The notes under the pieces: generated by a model
What the model was told of the DNA's origin: nothing
Database searches by the model: none
The model's input: only the letters and a program-made list of their open reading frames with translations
Part shown: in pieces, positions 1 through 7,425 of the stretch
Position numbering within the stretch: position 1 is the stretch's first letter
Layout: each line of letters starts with the position of its first letter
Position numbers and translations under genes: made by a program
NCBI GenBank assembly: GCA_018901655.1
Contig: JAHIEG010000019.1
Span: 1 to 47,909, forward strand
Reading direction: 5' to 3'
DNA length: 47,909 nt
From: Nanobdellota archaeon
GTDB lineage: Archaea; Aenigmatarchaeota; Aenigmatarchaeia; Aenigmatarchaeales; Aenigmatarchaeaceae

Positions 1-147
1 ATCTAATTGTCCACCAATCTGATCGTCTGTTGAATCACTAACTGTTCCAAATAAATCTACTGACCATGCATAAGCAAGACCAATTATAGCTACTGTTATA
101 ACTACAATCAACACCGTTGCCAGCACAGCTGATATTCCTTTTTTCAT
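1..147 (-). CDS. Type IV pilin-like protein, N-terminal part (runs off the window edge)
   Basis: Only the first 49 codons are inside the window. The protein begins MKKGISAVLATVLIVVITVA, a short basic leader, a Gly just before the hydrophobic stretch, and about 20 hydrophobic residues followed by a Ser/Thr/Asp-rich segment. This is the pattern of archaeal class III signal peptides processed by a prepilin peptidase, as in archaeal pilins and archaellins. The mature protein would be assembled in, or anchored to, the cytoplasmic membrane. The family is inferred from the leader alone; a generic membrane-anchored secreted protein is the alternative. The start codon lies at 147. Confidence 0.7.
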   Translation of the reverse strand, partial: MKKGISAVLATVLIVVITVAIIGLAYAWSVDLFGTVSDSTDDQIGGQLD

Positions 148-177
148 TTAAATCACTAAGAACTAATTAGAAAGACG

Positions 178-190
178 GTTATATAAAATT
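178..190 (+). promoter_or_regulatory. TATA-like box for the gene at 209
   Basis: The AT-rich element GTTATATAAAATT sits about 25 bases upstream of the ATG at 209 with no Shine-Dalgarno sequence visible between them. This spacing suits a leaderless or near-leaderless archaeal transcript. Confidence 0.4.
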
Positions 191-208
191 ACCTAGATAA
201 TTATTATT

Positions 209-625
209 ATGAGAAAACCTAAATTTTTATATCATGGAAGTGCAAAGGAATTAATTGGAAATAAATTAATACCGAAAAAAGCAAAAGATTTAGGAAAGAA
301 ATCAGAAAATTTACATACAGCTGTATATGCAACAAAGAAAAAACAAATAGCAATTGCAATGGCCATAATAAGTTGTAGAGGTGTTTACAAATCTAGTTTA
401 TCTTTTAACAAATCATCTAAGAGTAAAACATATGGTACTATACATATAGGATGGCCAAAACAAGAATACATCTATCTATATACGTTATCTTCTAAAACTT
501 TCAAACCAACTGATAAACGGGGACTTCAGTGGATTTCAGAAAAAGCAGTTAAGCCAGAAAAAATAGATAAATTATTAGTAAAAGACTATATTAAATTAGT
601 AAAAAAAGTAAACAAAAAAGAATAA
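209..625 (+). CDS. Small basic protein, possible ADP-ribosyltransferase-like fold
   Basis: A 138-residue Lys-rich protein without signal peptide or membrane segments. It starts FLYHGS and continues with a LIPKKA segment, an AVYAT segment near residue 40 and a WISEKAV segment near residue 110. A YHGS opening, a downstream Tyr strand and a late Glu recall the H-Y-E arrangement of ADP-ribosyltransferase-like folds. I base this only on motif spacing, so it is a weak inference. The gene stands alone between the pilin-like gene and the convergent thermosome gene. If not an ART-like enzyme, it is simply an uncharacterised conserved-looking protein. Confidence 0.6.
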   Translation: MRKPKFLYHGSAKELIGNKLIPKKAKDLGKKSENLHTAVYATKKKQIAIAMAIISCRGVYKSSLSFNKSSKSKTYGTIHIGWPKQEYIYLYTLSSKTFKPTDKRGLQWISEKAVKPEKIDKLLVKDYIKLVKKVNKKE

Positions 626-662
626 AAAATCAATGGATTTCAAATAAGGTTTTAGATCAAAA

Positions 663-2291
663 TTACGTCATACCCGGCATTCCCATTCCACCCATTCCTG
701 GAGGCATACCCTGTGGCATTTGTGGTTGCTTTGAAGAACCACCTGCAATTATATCATCAATTCTTAAAATCATTTCTGCTACTTCTCCAGCTGATTTAAT
801 TGCTTGTGTTTTGATTTTCAAAGGTTCAATTACACCTTTTTCTAACATGTCTACTATTTTTCCAGTATAAACATCAATACCATAAGTTGATTTTCCTTCA
901 TCATGTGCTGATCGTAATTGAACTAACATATCAATTGGATCTAATCCAGCATTTTCTGCAAGTGTTCGTGGAATAATTTCCATTGCTTCTGCAAATGCAA
1001 CTATTGCTAATTGTTCTCTTCCAGAATAACTTTGTGCAAATTTCAAAAGACCTTTTGAAACAGCTTCTTCTGGACTACCTCCTCCTGCAACTATTTTCCC
1101 AATTTCTAATGCAGATGAGATTCCTCTTATTGCATCTTGCATTGCTCTTTCTACTTCTTCAACAACATGTTCTGTCCCACCTCTTATTAGAATTGAAACA
1201 GCTTTTGGATCTTTACATTCTCTAATAAATATCATTTCTTCGCCAGCAACTTTTTTCTCTTCAACTAATCCAGCAAATCCTAAATCACTTTCAGATAAAT
1301 CATTTAAACTCATAGCAATTTTTCCACCTGTTGCTCTTGCTAATTTCTCCATATCAGATTTCTTTACTCTTCGTAAAACCATAATTCCTTTTTTTGCTAA
1401 ATAATGTTGTGCCATGTCATCAATTCCTTTTTGACAAAATAAAACAGTACAATTACTGTTAGCAACTTTTTCAACCATTCCTTTCAAAATCTTATCTTCT
1501 TGGTCTAAGAAACTTTGTAATTGTTCTGGACTTGTTATTTGAATTCTTGCTTCAGTTTCAGTTTTATCCATTTCTAATGGAATATCAATTAATGCAATTT
1601 TTGCGTCTTTAACAGATTTTGGCATGCCTGGGTGGACAACTTCTTTGTCAATTATTAAGCCCATGATTAATTCTGTATCTTCAATTGATCCACCTTGTTT
1701 CTTTTCGATTTTAATATTTTCTGGGTCATAATCAGATACAGTTGTTATTGCTTCAACTGAGATATTTGCTAAATGGTCTGAAGCTTTTTCAGAACTTTTT
1801 CCAGTCATTGCGGTTATAGCAATTTTTGTTAAATTTTCTTTATCTCCTACATTAATATCTATTGAAATATCATTTAAAATTTCTAATGCTTTTATTTTTG
1901 CGTATTTGTATCCTTTTGTTATTACAGTAGAATGTATATTTTGATCTAGCAAACCTTCAGCTTTTTTTAATAATTCACCTGCTATTATTGCTGCTGTAGT
2001 TGTTCCATCTCCAACTTCTTCATCTTGAGTTTTTGCTACTTCGACTAACATTTTAGCTGCTGGATGTTCAATTTGCATTTCTTCAAGAATTGTAACTCCA
2101 TCATTAGTTATTATAATATCACCCATAGAATCTACAATCATCTTATCCATACCTTTTGGACCAAGGGTTGTTCTTACTGCATCTGCTACTGCTTTAGCTG
2201 CTGCTATGTTAGCATATTGTGCACCCCTATTCATTGATTTGAATGCACCTTCTGGTAAGACATAAATTGGTTGATTTGAATTTTGATTCAT
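663..2291 (-). CDS. thsA: Thermosome subunit (group II chaperonin)
   Basis: A 542-residue ATP-driven chaperonin subunit that assembles into the double-ring archaeal thermosome and folds proteins in the cytosol. The N-terminal equatorial domain has TLGPKGMDK and NDGVTIL, the ATPase motif GDGTTT at about residues 94-99, and the usual apical and intermediate domains follow. The C-terminus ends in the Gly/Met-rich tail ([14 protein letters not shown]) typical of the family. I chose the ATG at 2291 rather than the GTG at 2300 because AGGTGG (2297-2302 on this strand) is ideally placed as ribosome binding site for it. The promoter lies in a shared divergent region with the membrane protein gene at 2347. 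Length is normal. Confidence 0.97.
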   Translation of the reverse strand: MNQNSNQPIYVLPEGAFKSMNRGAQYANIAAAKAVADAVRTTLGPKGMDKMIVDSMGDIIITNDGVTILEEMQIEHPAAKMLVEVAKTQDEEVGDGTTTAAIIAGELLKKAEGLLDQNIHSTVITKGYKYAKIKALEILNDISIDINVGDKENLTKIAITAMTGKSSEKASDHLANISVEAITTVSDYDPENIKIEKKQGGSIEDTELIMGLIIDKEVVHPGMPKSVKDAKIALIDIPLEMDKTETEARIQITSPEQLQSFLDQEDKILKGMVEKVANSNCTVLFCQKGIDDMAQHYLAKKGIMVLRRVKKSDMEKLARATGGKIAMSLNDLSESDLGFAGLVEEKKVAGEEMIFIRECKDPKAVSILIRGGTEHVVEEVERAMQDAIRGISSALEIGKIVAGGGSPEEAVSKGLLKFAQSYSGREQLAIVAFAEAMEIIPRTLAENAGLDPIDMLVQLRSAHDEGKSTYGIDVYTGKIVDMLEKGVIEPLKIKTQAIKSAGEVAEMILRIDDIIAGGSSKQPQMPQGMPPGMGGMGMPGMT

Positions 2292-2319
2292 TGTAGCCAC
2301 CTAATAAAGATTAGTATCA

Positions 2320-2346
2320 AATGAAACCTTTTAAGCTTAACTATTT
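2320..2346. promoter_or_regulatory. Shared divergent promoter region between thermosome and VIT-like genes
   Basis: Only 55 bases separate the two start codons. The segment CCTTTTAAGCTTAACT reads as a TATA-like box on both strands, so one AT-rich core could serve both directions. On the plus strand the next gene starts within about 12 bases, which suggests it is leaderless or uses an element further upstream. Confidence 0.4.
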
Positions 2347-2841
2347 ATGAAAGTTCAATTAAGTATTAGCATGAAAAAATCAATAAGAAAAGGATTTGGT
2401 TTTGGACTAACATCAGGAATAATAACAACTCTTGGAATAATTGTCGGTCTAGCTTATGGTACTAATTCTAAAATCGCGGTTCTTGGAGGCATTCTTGTTA
2501 TAGCTATAGCTGATGCTTTGTCAGACTCGTTAGGTATTCATATTTCAGAAGAATCAAATGGGATAGCTAAAAAAGAGATATGGGAATCTACAATTTCTAC
2601 GTTTGTAACAAAATTTATAGTTGCATTATCATTTGTTGTTCCAGTATTTTTATTATCTTTAGTCGGTGCAGTTATTGTAAGTATTATCTGGGGCCTTTCT
2701 TTGATAGTAGGTTTTAGTTTTTATATTTCTAAGAAAAATCAAATTAAATCATACAAATCAGTTTTAGAACATTTAACAATTGCAATACTTGTTATAATTA
2801 TAACTTATTATCTTGGAACTTGGGTTTCAACATTTGGTTAA
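2347..2841 (+). CDS. VIT1/CCC1-family membrane protein (probable iron/manganese transporter)
   Basis: A 164-residue membrane protein with about four or five hydrophobic segments. The N-terminal half contains GLTSGIITTLGIIVGL and AIADALSDSLGIHISEES, which match the first part of the vacuolar iron transporter (DUF125/CCC1) family, including the conserved D-S-x-G-x-x-x-S-E-E stretch. Family members move Fe2+ or Mn2+ across membranes. It is shorter than typical family members (about 230 residues) and lacks the long cytosolic metal-binding helix region, so the substrate is uncertain. It ends immediately before the convergent ACT-domain gene. Confidence 0.8.
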   Translation: MKVQLSISMKKSIRKGFGFGLTSGIITTLGIIVGLAYGTNSKIAVLGGILVIAIADALSDSLGIHISEESNGIAKKEIWESTISTFVTKFIVALSFVVPVFLLSLVGAVIVSIIWGLSLIVGFSFYISKKNQIKSYKSVLEHLTIAILVIIITYYLGTWVSTFG

Positions 2842-3219
2842 TTATTTTAGAAGTTCTTTTGCTTTTATTAAATCATCAACTTTGAAAGCAACGTGTGCTG
2901 TTCCTTGATCTCGATCCATTAAAAAAACAGATTCAATATTAATATTTAGATTAGACATTGCTCTAGCAACTTTAGCTATTTCACCTGGCTTATCTAATAA
3001 ATGTACTAGAACAATTTCATGTTCTCTAAACTCAAGTCCAGCATCTTTTAGAGCATCTCTTGTTACTTCTTCATCATCTGTAACAATTTTAATTACTCCA
3101 CCACTTTCTTTAGTATCTGTAGCTATTGCTTTGATATTTACTCTTGATTGTGCTAGTACATCTGTAACTGTAGCTAGACATCCAATTTTATTTGCAACCG
3201 AAATTTCGAATTGTCTCAT
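2842..3219 (-). CDS. Tandem ACT-domain protein
   Basis: A 125-residue protein made of two ACT domains and nothing else. The first runs from FEISVANKIGCLATVTDVLA to about residue 60, the second from IVLVHLLDKPGEIAKVARAM to the end. ACT pairs bind amino acids and usually regulate amino-acid metabolism. Free-standing ACT pairs are common in Archaea, but the ligand cannot be read from the sequence. The gene abuts the stop codon of the VIT-like gene on the other strand and is divergent from the homing endonuclease gene. Confidence 0.9.
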   Translation of the reverse strand: MRQFEISVANKIGCLATVTDVLAQSRVNIKAIATDTKESGGVIKIVTDDEEVTRDALKDAGLEFREHEIVLVHLLDKPGEIAKVARAMSNLNINIESVFLMDRDQGTAHVAFKVDDLIKAKELLK

Positions 3220-3279
3220 ACTAATAGTATGGTTAGTAAGACATTTAAATTATGCTAGTCTTACTTAATAGTAACCAAT

Positions 3280-3305
3280 GGGCTCGTAACTCAGCCCGAT
3301 TACCC
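3280..3305 (+). other. tRNA 5'-half-like sequence or short hairpin
   Basis: The segment GGGCTCGTAACTCAGCCC followed by GATTACCC resembles the acceptor and D-arm start of a tRNA (compare GGGCGGGTGGCGCAGCCTGG at 4166). GGGCT and AGCCC can also pair as a 5-bp hairpin. No matching CGAGCCC acceptor 3' strand follows, so this is not an intact tRNA. It could be a fragment left by endonuclease-associated rearrangement, or chance. Confidence 0.3.
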
Positions 3306-3356
3306 TTCTTTTTGAGTTCTGGAATAAGTAAATATAATTAACTATCTAATGTAAGT

Positions 3357-4139
3357 ATGCAAGTCGGTTTTGATAATTGTAAGAGATATTACAGTTCTAA
3401 AGACAAGAAGAAAGATATTGTTATTCCAATAGAAATGACAGAAGATTTAGCTGAAGATATTGGAATTCATATTGGTGACGGGAGCATGTATCTAAATAAA
3501 AATGGTGGATATGCTATTAGTTGTTTTGGAGATGCGGTTGAAGATAAAGAACATTATTTAAAAAGAATAATGCCATTAAAACAGAAATTATTTAATTTGC
3601 CAATAAAGATTAGCGGAAGAAAAGATGTATTTGGATTTACCATTTGCTCAAAAGCACTGTACCGCTTTTATCTTTCTTTTGGAATCCCAACAGGATCAAA
3701 GGCAAAATCAATTTGTGTACCAGATATAATTAAGAAATCTTACAAAAATATAAAATTTGCTTTCCTCAGAGGACTTGCAGATACTGATTTTTCATTAATG
3801 TTTAAAGCAAAGAGTGCTAAACATGAAAGGCATTACTATCCTACGATTTCAGCTTCTTTCGCAAGCAAGAAATTAGTTAAAGATATAATAGAGATTTTAG
3901 ATGAAATGAATTTTAAAACAGCATTTACAGAATCTTCTGGAAAAAGACTCGGTAAAATCCATAAGTGTTATAGATTAGATATTAATGGTCGGGAAAATTT
4001 AGAGAGATGGATGGGATTAATAGGTTTTAATAATCCAAAGCATTATACTAAATATTTAATCTGGAAAAAGTTTGGTTTTTGTAAACCTAAAACAACATTA
4101 GAACAAAGAAGACGATTTCTAGAAAATCAATATATTTAA
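3357..4139 (+). CDS. LAGLIDADG homing endonuclease, free-standing
   Basis: A 260-residue protein with two LAGLIDADG-type helices: EDIGIHIGDGS at residues 33-43 and FLRGLADTDFS at 136-146, the spacing expected of a monomeric two-domain enzyme. The acidic residue closing each motif (D41 and D144-region) would coordinate catalytic metal. Such enzymes cut a long asymmetric DNA target and spread their own gene; some relatives act as splicing maturases. It is not obviously inside an intron or intein. It sits between a tRNA-like fragment (3280) and an intron-containing tRNA (4166), which suggests a tRNA-linked history. A leaderless start is likely, with AT-rich sequence just upstream. Confidence 0.9.
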   Translation: MQVGFDNCKRYYSSKDKKKDIVIPIEMTEDLAEDIGIHIGDGSMYLNKNGGYAISCFGDAVEDKEHYLKRIMPLKQKLFNLPIKISGRKDVFGFTICSKALYRFYLSFGIPTGSKAKSICVPDIIKKSYKNIKFAFLRGLADTDFSLMFKAKSAKHERHYYPTISASFASKKLVKDIIEILDEMNFKTAFTESSGKRLGKIHKCYRLDINGRENLERWMGLIGFNNPKHYTKYLIWKKFGFCKPKTTLEQRRRFLENQYI

Positions 4140-4165
4140 AAGATGTTATACTATTCTATATCTAT

Positions 4166-4282
4166 GGGCGGGTGGCGCAGCCTGGTTAGTCGTGCCTGTC
4201 TTATAAAGAGGCGTTAGTCTCTTTTGCGGCAAACCTTCGTAAAAGCAGGAGGTCGGGAGTTCAAATCTCCCTCCGCCCACCA
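4166..4282 (+). tRNA. tRNA-Ile(UAU) with a 38-nt intron
   Basis: The acceptor stem GGGCGGG pairs with TCCGCCC, with A73 and an encoded CCA (4280-4282). The T-arm is GGGAG-TTCAAAT-CTCCC, the variable loop AGGTC. The anticodon stem CCTGT (4195-4199) pairs with GCAGG (4245-4249). With an intron at the canonical 37/38 position (about 4206-4243) the loop is CTTATAA, anticodon TAT. Exon TTAT can pair with intron GTAA, forming the short helix expected in a bulge-helix-bulge. Splicing elsewhere would give TAA (Leu), but leucine tRNAs have long variable arms, so isoleucine UAU is the best reading. The D-stem is imperfect. Confidence 0.85.
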
Positions 4283-4293
4283 TTGTGATTACC

Positions 4294-4536
4294 ATGATTC
4301 ATAAACACATAAAAAAACATGTAATAAAGCATAAGAAAAAATATACTAGATTTATTCTGTATTTCTTAATACTGTTAACATTTGGAGTTATAGAAGATGT
4401 TACTGCAGTATATTTAACAACTGGCGAAGATATGATGGAAGTCATTGGTGTAGCTGTGCTACTTTCATTTATCTTTACAGTAATAGGTGAAGGAATAGAA
4501 TTAATTTATGAGCGAGGAAAAAAGTTTAAGAAATAA
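4294..4536 (+). CDS. Small two-helix membrane protein of unknown function
   Basis: An 80-residue protein with a His/Lys-rich N-terminus (MIHKHIKKHVIKHKKKY) and two hydrophobic helices (FILYFLILLTFGVIEDVTAV and VIGVAVLLSFIFTVIGEGI), each carrying acidic residues. I chose the ATG at 4294, 12 bases after the tRNA CCA end; a GTG at 4285 is also possible. Its position suggests co-transcription with the tRNA. I recognise no named family. The last codons overlap the convergent HTH gene. Confidence 0.7.
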   Translation: MIHKHIKKHVIKHKKKYTRFILYFLILLTFGVIEDVTAVYLTTGEDMMEVIGVAVLLSFIFTVIGEGIELIYERGKKFKK

Positions 4537-4846
4537 TTTTCTTTTCTCTTACTAGTCTACAAATAATGCACATTTCTTCAGAACCAGTGCTATGTTCAAT
4601 TTCTCCTGATGCCATTCTTCCAGCTAAAGTTTTGATTGCTTTTTTTATTTCAACATCATTTAATAGAGCATTTGTTTTAGATCCCCTTCTTGCTCTTGTA
4701 TATTGTGAAACAGCTGCTTGGGAAACTCCTAATTTTAATGCAGTTTTTCCTTGGGTTAATTCATATTTTTCCATTAATTCCATTGCTAATAATGCTCTTA
4801 TTGCTGGAAGGGTATTTTGAGAAACCATTTCACAATGTGTTTTCAT
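4526..4846 (-). CDS. Archaeal HTH (XRE-like) transcriptional regulator
   Basis: A 106-residue DNA-binding protein. A helix-turn-helix lies at about residues 27-56 (ELTQGKTALKLGVSQAAVSQ, with the AAVSQYTRARRG recognition region). The C-terminus carries a CxxC motif (MCIICRLVRE), as in small archaeal predicted regulators of the COG2522 type. It probably regulates itself: a perfect palindrome overlaps its start codon (4845-4861). Its targets are unknown. The 3' end overlaps the convergent membrane protein by 11 bases. Confidence 0.9.
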   Translation of the reverse strand: MKTHCEMVSQNTLPAIRALLAMELMEKYELTQGKTALKLGVSQAAVSQYTRARRGSKTNALLNDVEIKKAIKTLAGRMASGEIEHSTGSEEMCIICRLVREKKIIS

Positions 4847-4861
4847 ATAACACTGTTATAT
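4845..4861. promoter_or_regulatory. Palindromic operator at the HTH regulator start
   Basis: ATATAACA-C-TGTTATAT is a perfect 17-base inverted repeat covering the first bases of the start codon and the upstream region of the minus-strand regulator gene. The adjacent TATATTTAAAAG could be its TATA box. Binding here would block transcription start or translation of the regulator's own gene, a typical autoregulation layout (inference). Confidence 0.55.
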
Positions 4862-4932
4862 TTAAAAGAATATAAACCTTAGTTATTTACTGATAGTATT
4901 AATTTATATACTTTTCGGTAGTAATAATTAAT

Positions 4933-5370
4933 ATGACACCACCAATACCAATCAATGATTTTAATGAAAGAAAACCAGATGAATATTATGAAAGGGTAAA
5001 TAAGGCTTTAAGCGTATATACATTTTTAAAGAATAATACTTCCATGGCTTATTCAGACGATGAGTTAGGGTTTTTAATTTGTCGAGGATTCCCAGATGAT
5101 CATGAAGAACTTTTAATGACATATAATAGTGAATTGAAGGAGATGGAAAAAACAGAAGCAAAAGAAGCCATGATGACATATTCTAAAATATATTTAGAAG
5201 CTTTTAATGGATTCAATTCATTAAAAGATGAGAAACGTAATATTCCAGACGAATATCCAGAAATAGTCAATGTAGATGAAATTTCTATTGCGATAAAGAA
5301 TTTGGATGGTAGACAATATTTTACACTTCGTAGTAATTTAAGTAATTTAAGCAATTTAAATAACTTATAA
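4933..5370 (+). CDS. Hypothetical protein, possible winged-helix content
   Basis: A 145-residue soluble acidic protein that I do not recognise. Residues 25-50 (ALSVYTFLKNN then DDELGFLI) resemble the first helices of archaeal winged-helix domains, and the stretch DEISIAIKNLDGRQYFTLR near the end resembles a helix plus wing. The C-terminus is a low-complexity run of Asn-Leu-Ser repeats (NLSNLSNLNNL). A TATA-like element (TTTATATACTTTTC) precedes the gene at about 4913. It is followed after 23 bases by the ThiI-like gene. DNA binding is only a guess. Confidence 0.65.
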   Translation: MTPPIPINDFNERKPDEYYERVNKALSVYTFLKNNTSMAYSDDELGFLICRGFPDDHEELLMTYNSELKEMEKTEAKEAMMTYSKIYLEAFNGFNSLKDEKRNIPDEYPEIVNVDEISIAIKNLDGRQYFTLRSNLSNLSNLNNL

Positions 5371-5393
5371 ATGTAAAGAAATAATTTATTTCT

Positions 5394-6197
5394 ATGAAAC
5401 CAGACTGTATTTTAATCAGAGTAGGAGAACAGGCTCTAAAATCAGATCAAGTCCTTACAATATTTGAAAAACTTTTAATACGAAATATGAAAGCTGCTTT
5501 GAAAGATATTGATTATAAATTAGTAAGAGAAAGAAATCGATTTTTTATATTTAGTAAAGATAATAAAAAAGTAGTAGAAAGATTAAAAATGGTTTTTGGA
5601 ATAACTTCTTTATCACCATGTTATGTAACTAATGCTAATATTGAAGACATACAAGAACTTTCTAAAAAAATTTTTAAACCTAAAGGAACATTTGCTATTC
5701 GAGCTAGAAGAGCAGGTTCACATAAATTTACATCTCAGGATATTGCACAAAAAGTGGGCTATATTATAAATGCACCAGCTAATCTTAGTAATCCTGATTC
5801 AGAATTGTTTATCGAGTGTAGACAAAATAAAGCTTATGTTTTTACTGAAAAAATTTTAGGAATAGGTGGTTTACCTTTAGGAAGCGCTGGTAAAATATTT
5901 AGTTATCTTGAAAATAAACAAGATCTTATAGCAGCATGGCTATTAGCTAGAAGAGGATGTCAAATAACAGTTCTCGGTTCAAATAAAACACTTTTTAAGA
6001 AATTAGAAAAGTGGCATATTGGAATTAAATTAGAAGTAGAAAGTCATATGCCTAAGGATTTTGAAGAAACAGGAATCGGAATGGGGGAACAAACTTATCA
6101 GGAATTAAAAGGTGTACCAGATTTATTGATTTTAAGACCACTGGTAGGTTTCAAAGAAGATAAGATTAATGACATTTTAACCCAAATTGGTGGGTAA
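5394..6197 (+). CDS. ThiI-like THUMP protein lacking the ATP (PP-loop) motif
   Basis: A 267-residue relative of ThiI, the enzyme that makes 4-thiouridine in tRNA. The N-terminal ferredoxin-like and THUMP RNA-binding domains (to about residue 155) are intact, with ELFIECRQNKAYVF and the junction GGLPLGSAGK (158-167). Where ThiI has the PP-loop SGGxDSPVA, this protein has ENKQDLIA (173-180), after which AAWLLARRGCQI follows as in real ThiI. The rest is shortened: LLILRPLVGFKEDKINDILTQIGG corresponds to the end of the adenylation domain, and the catalytic cysteines of the longer enzymes are absent. So it probably binds tRNA but cannot adenylate it by the known mechanism. It could be a subunit working with a separate ATPase, or a repurposed RNA-binding protein. 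Confidence 0.85.
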   Translation: MKPDCILIRVGEQALKSDQVLTIFEKLLIRNMKAALKDIDYKLVRERNRFFIFSKDNKKVVERLKMVFGITSLSPCYVTNANIEDIQELSKKIFKPKGTFAIRARRAGSHKFTSQDIAQKVGYIINAPANLSNPDSELFIECRQNKAYVFTEKILGIGGLPLGSAGKIFSYLENKQDLIAAWLLARRGCQITVLGSNKTLFKKLEKWHIGIKLEVESHMPKDFEETGIGMGEQTYQELKGVPDLLILRPLVGFKEDKINDILTQIGG

Positions 6198-6226
6198 GTA
6201 GACATGTGGTGTTATAACTACCTCAT

Positions 6227-6353
6227 AGTAAAGCTTTAAATATCTTTGTATACCACTATAGTACAGGTAAAGAAGTCTATTACATATCAGTAATAAAGCT
6301 TAAATAACCTAAAAAGACCATATAGATTATAATAATACGGTGGTGATTAAAAA
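6227..6353 (+). promoter_or_regulatory. TrmB-gene promoter region with inverted repeat
   Basis: Two TATA-like boxes are visible: AAAGCTTTAAATATC at 6232-6246 and TAAAGCTTAAATAACC at 6294-6309. The inverted repeat TATTAC-ATATCA-GTAATA (6278-6295) abuts the second box and is a candidate operator for the regulator encoded just downstream. GGTGGTGATT before the ATG at 6354 is a strong ribosome binding site. Confidence 0.5.
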
Positions 6354-7151
6354 ATGGTAGCAACACAAAAAGCAATGGATGCATTGAAGCAGATAGGATT
6401 GAACCTTTATGAGAGAAAATTATGGGTATCATTACTATCAAGAGGAACATCAACTGCGGGTGAGTTATCTAGTTTAGCAAAAGTACCACATTCTAGAACA
6501 TATGATGTTTTAGAAACATTATCTGAAAAAGGATTTGTAATAGTTCAAAATGCTAAACCATTAAAATATGTTGCTATTGATCCATCAGAAGCATTTGAAA
6601 GAGCTAAGAAAAAGATAAGAACCGATGCAGATGGTATGGCTGATAGAATTTCAGAATTCCAAAAATCTCCAGTAATTAAAGAATTAAGTAAGATTTTTAA
6701 AGATGGTATGTCACTTGTTGAACCTGGTGAAATGATTGGATCTTTAAAAGGTCGACATGCAATGCACGGTCAATTAGAAACAATGTTTAAAAACGCAAAA
6801 TTAGATGTTTCAATTATGACAACTTCTTCAGGATTAAATGAGTTACATAGTAATCATGCAGATATTTTAAGAAAAGCTGCAGCAAGAGGAGTAAATATCA
6901 GAATAGCAGCATCACATTCTAAAGATTCAGCAAAAGCACATGAAGAATTAAGTAAATTTGCTGAAATTAAAAATGTTGGAAAAGCAGGAATAGGAAGATT
7001 TGCAATAGTAGATGGAAACCATGTTGTATTTTCATTAACAGATGATAAGAAAACACATCCAACACAAGATCTTTCATTTTGGGCGCAATCTTCACATGCA
7101 GCAAAAGAGACACTTGGTCCAATGTTTGATGCAATGTGGAAAGGATTATGA
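6354..7151 (+). CDS. TrmB-family transcriptional regulator
   Basis: A 265-residue regulator. The N-terminal winged helix-turn-helix (about 10-75; GLNLYERKLWVSLLSRG, then AGELSSLAKVPHSRTYDVLETL) is the TrmB HTH signature. A coiled segment follows, then a C-terminal domain resembling the phospholipase-D-like fold of TrmB proteins (LRKAAARGVNIRIAA, GRFAIVDGNHVVFSL). TrmB members sense sugars or other metabolites and control transport and metabolism. No transporter is adjacent, so this one may be a global regulator. The strong Shine-Dalgarno and double promoter suggest good expression. Confidence 0.93.
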   Translation: MVATQKAMDALKQIGLNLYERKLWVSLLSRGTSTAGELSSLAKVPHSRTYDVLETLSEKGFVIVQNAKPLKYVAIDPSEAFERAKKKIRTDADGMADRISEFQKSPVIKELSKIFKDGMSLVEPGEMIGSLKGRHAMHGQLETMFKNAKLDVSIMTTSSGLNELHSNHADILRKAAARGVNIRIAASHSKDSAKAHEELSKFAEIKNVGKAGIGRFAIVDGNHVVFSLTDDKKTHPTQDLSFWAQSSHAAKETLGPMFDAMWKGL

Positions 7152-7162
7152 GTTGAAATTAT

Positions 7163-7393
7163 ATGAAAGATAGTACCAAAAATATAGGATTGGTAGCAGC
7201 ATCTATTTGTGCTATACCTATAACATATTTTGCTTCAGATTATATGATAGAAACAGCTGTTACAGGTGGACCAGGATTTTATTACACAGTGGGAAGTATT
7301 ATTGGAGCTGAACTAATTGGTGCTGGTATTGGAATAAAAAATTTATTTGGAAATGTTAAAGAACACTTATATCAAAATACGATAAATGTATAA
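7163..7393 (+). CDS. Small membrane protein
   Basis: A 76-residue protein with two hydrophobic stretches (IGLVAASICAIPITYFA and YYTVGSIIGAELIGAGIGI) rich in small residues, separated by TAVTGGPGF. It starts 11 bases after the TrmB stop and is probably co-transcribed with it. I recognise no family. Its reality rests on size, hydrophobic pattern and position. Confidence 0.55.
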   Translation: MKDSTKNIGLVAASICAIPITYFASDYMIETAVTGGPGFYYTVGSIIGAELIGAGIGIKNLFGNVKEHLYQNTINV

Positions 7394-7425
7394 TCTTTTT
7401 ATCTTATACTTTCTAATTTATTTTT

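Noticed and set aside
983-1225. Leu-rich plus-strand frame inside the thermosome gene
   Set aside because: Lies entirely opposite a certain gene, has shadow-like composition and no ribosome binding site.
3280-3305. Complete or split tRNA gene
   Set aside because: No anticodon arm, T-arm or matching acceptor strand nearby; kept only as a tRNA-like fragment.
4566-4875. Plus-strand frames opposite the HTH regulator
   Set aside because: They mirror the regulator's coding sequence; the HTH and CxxC motifs on the minus strand are far stronger.
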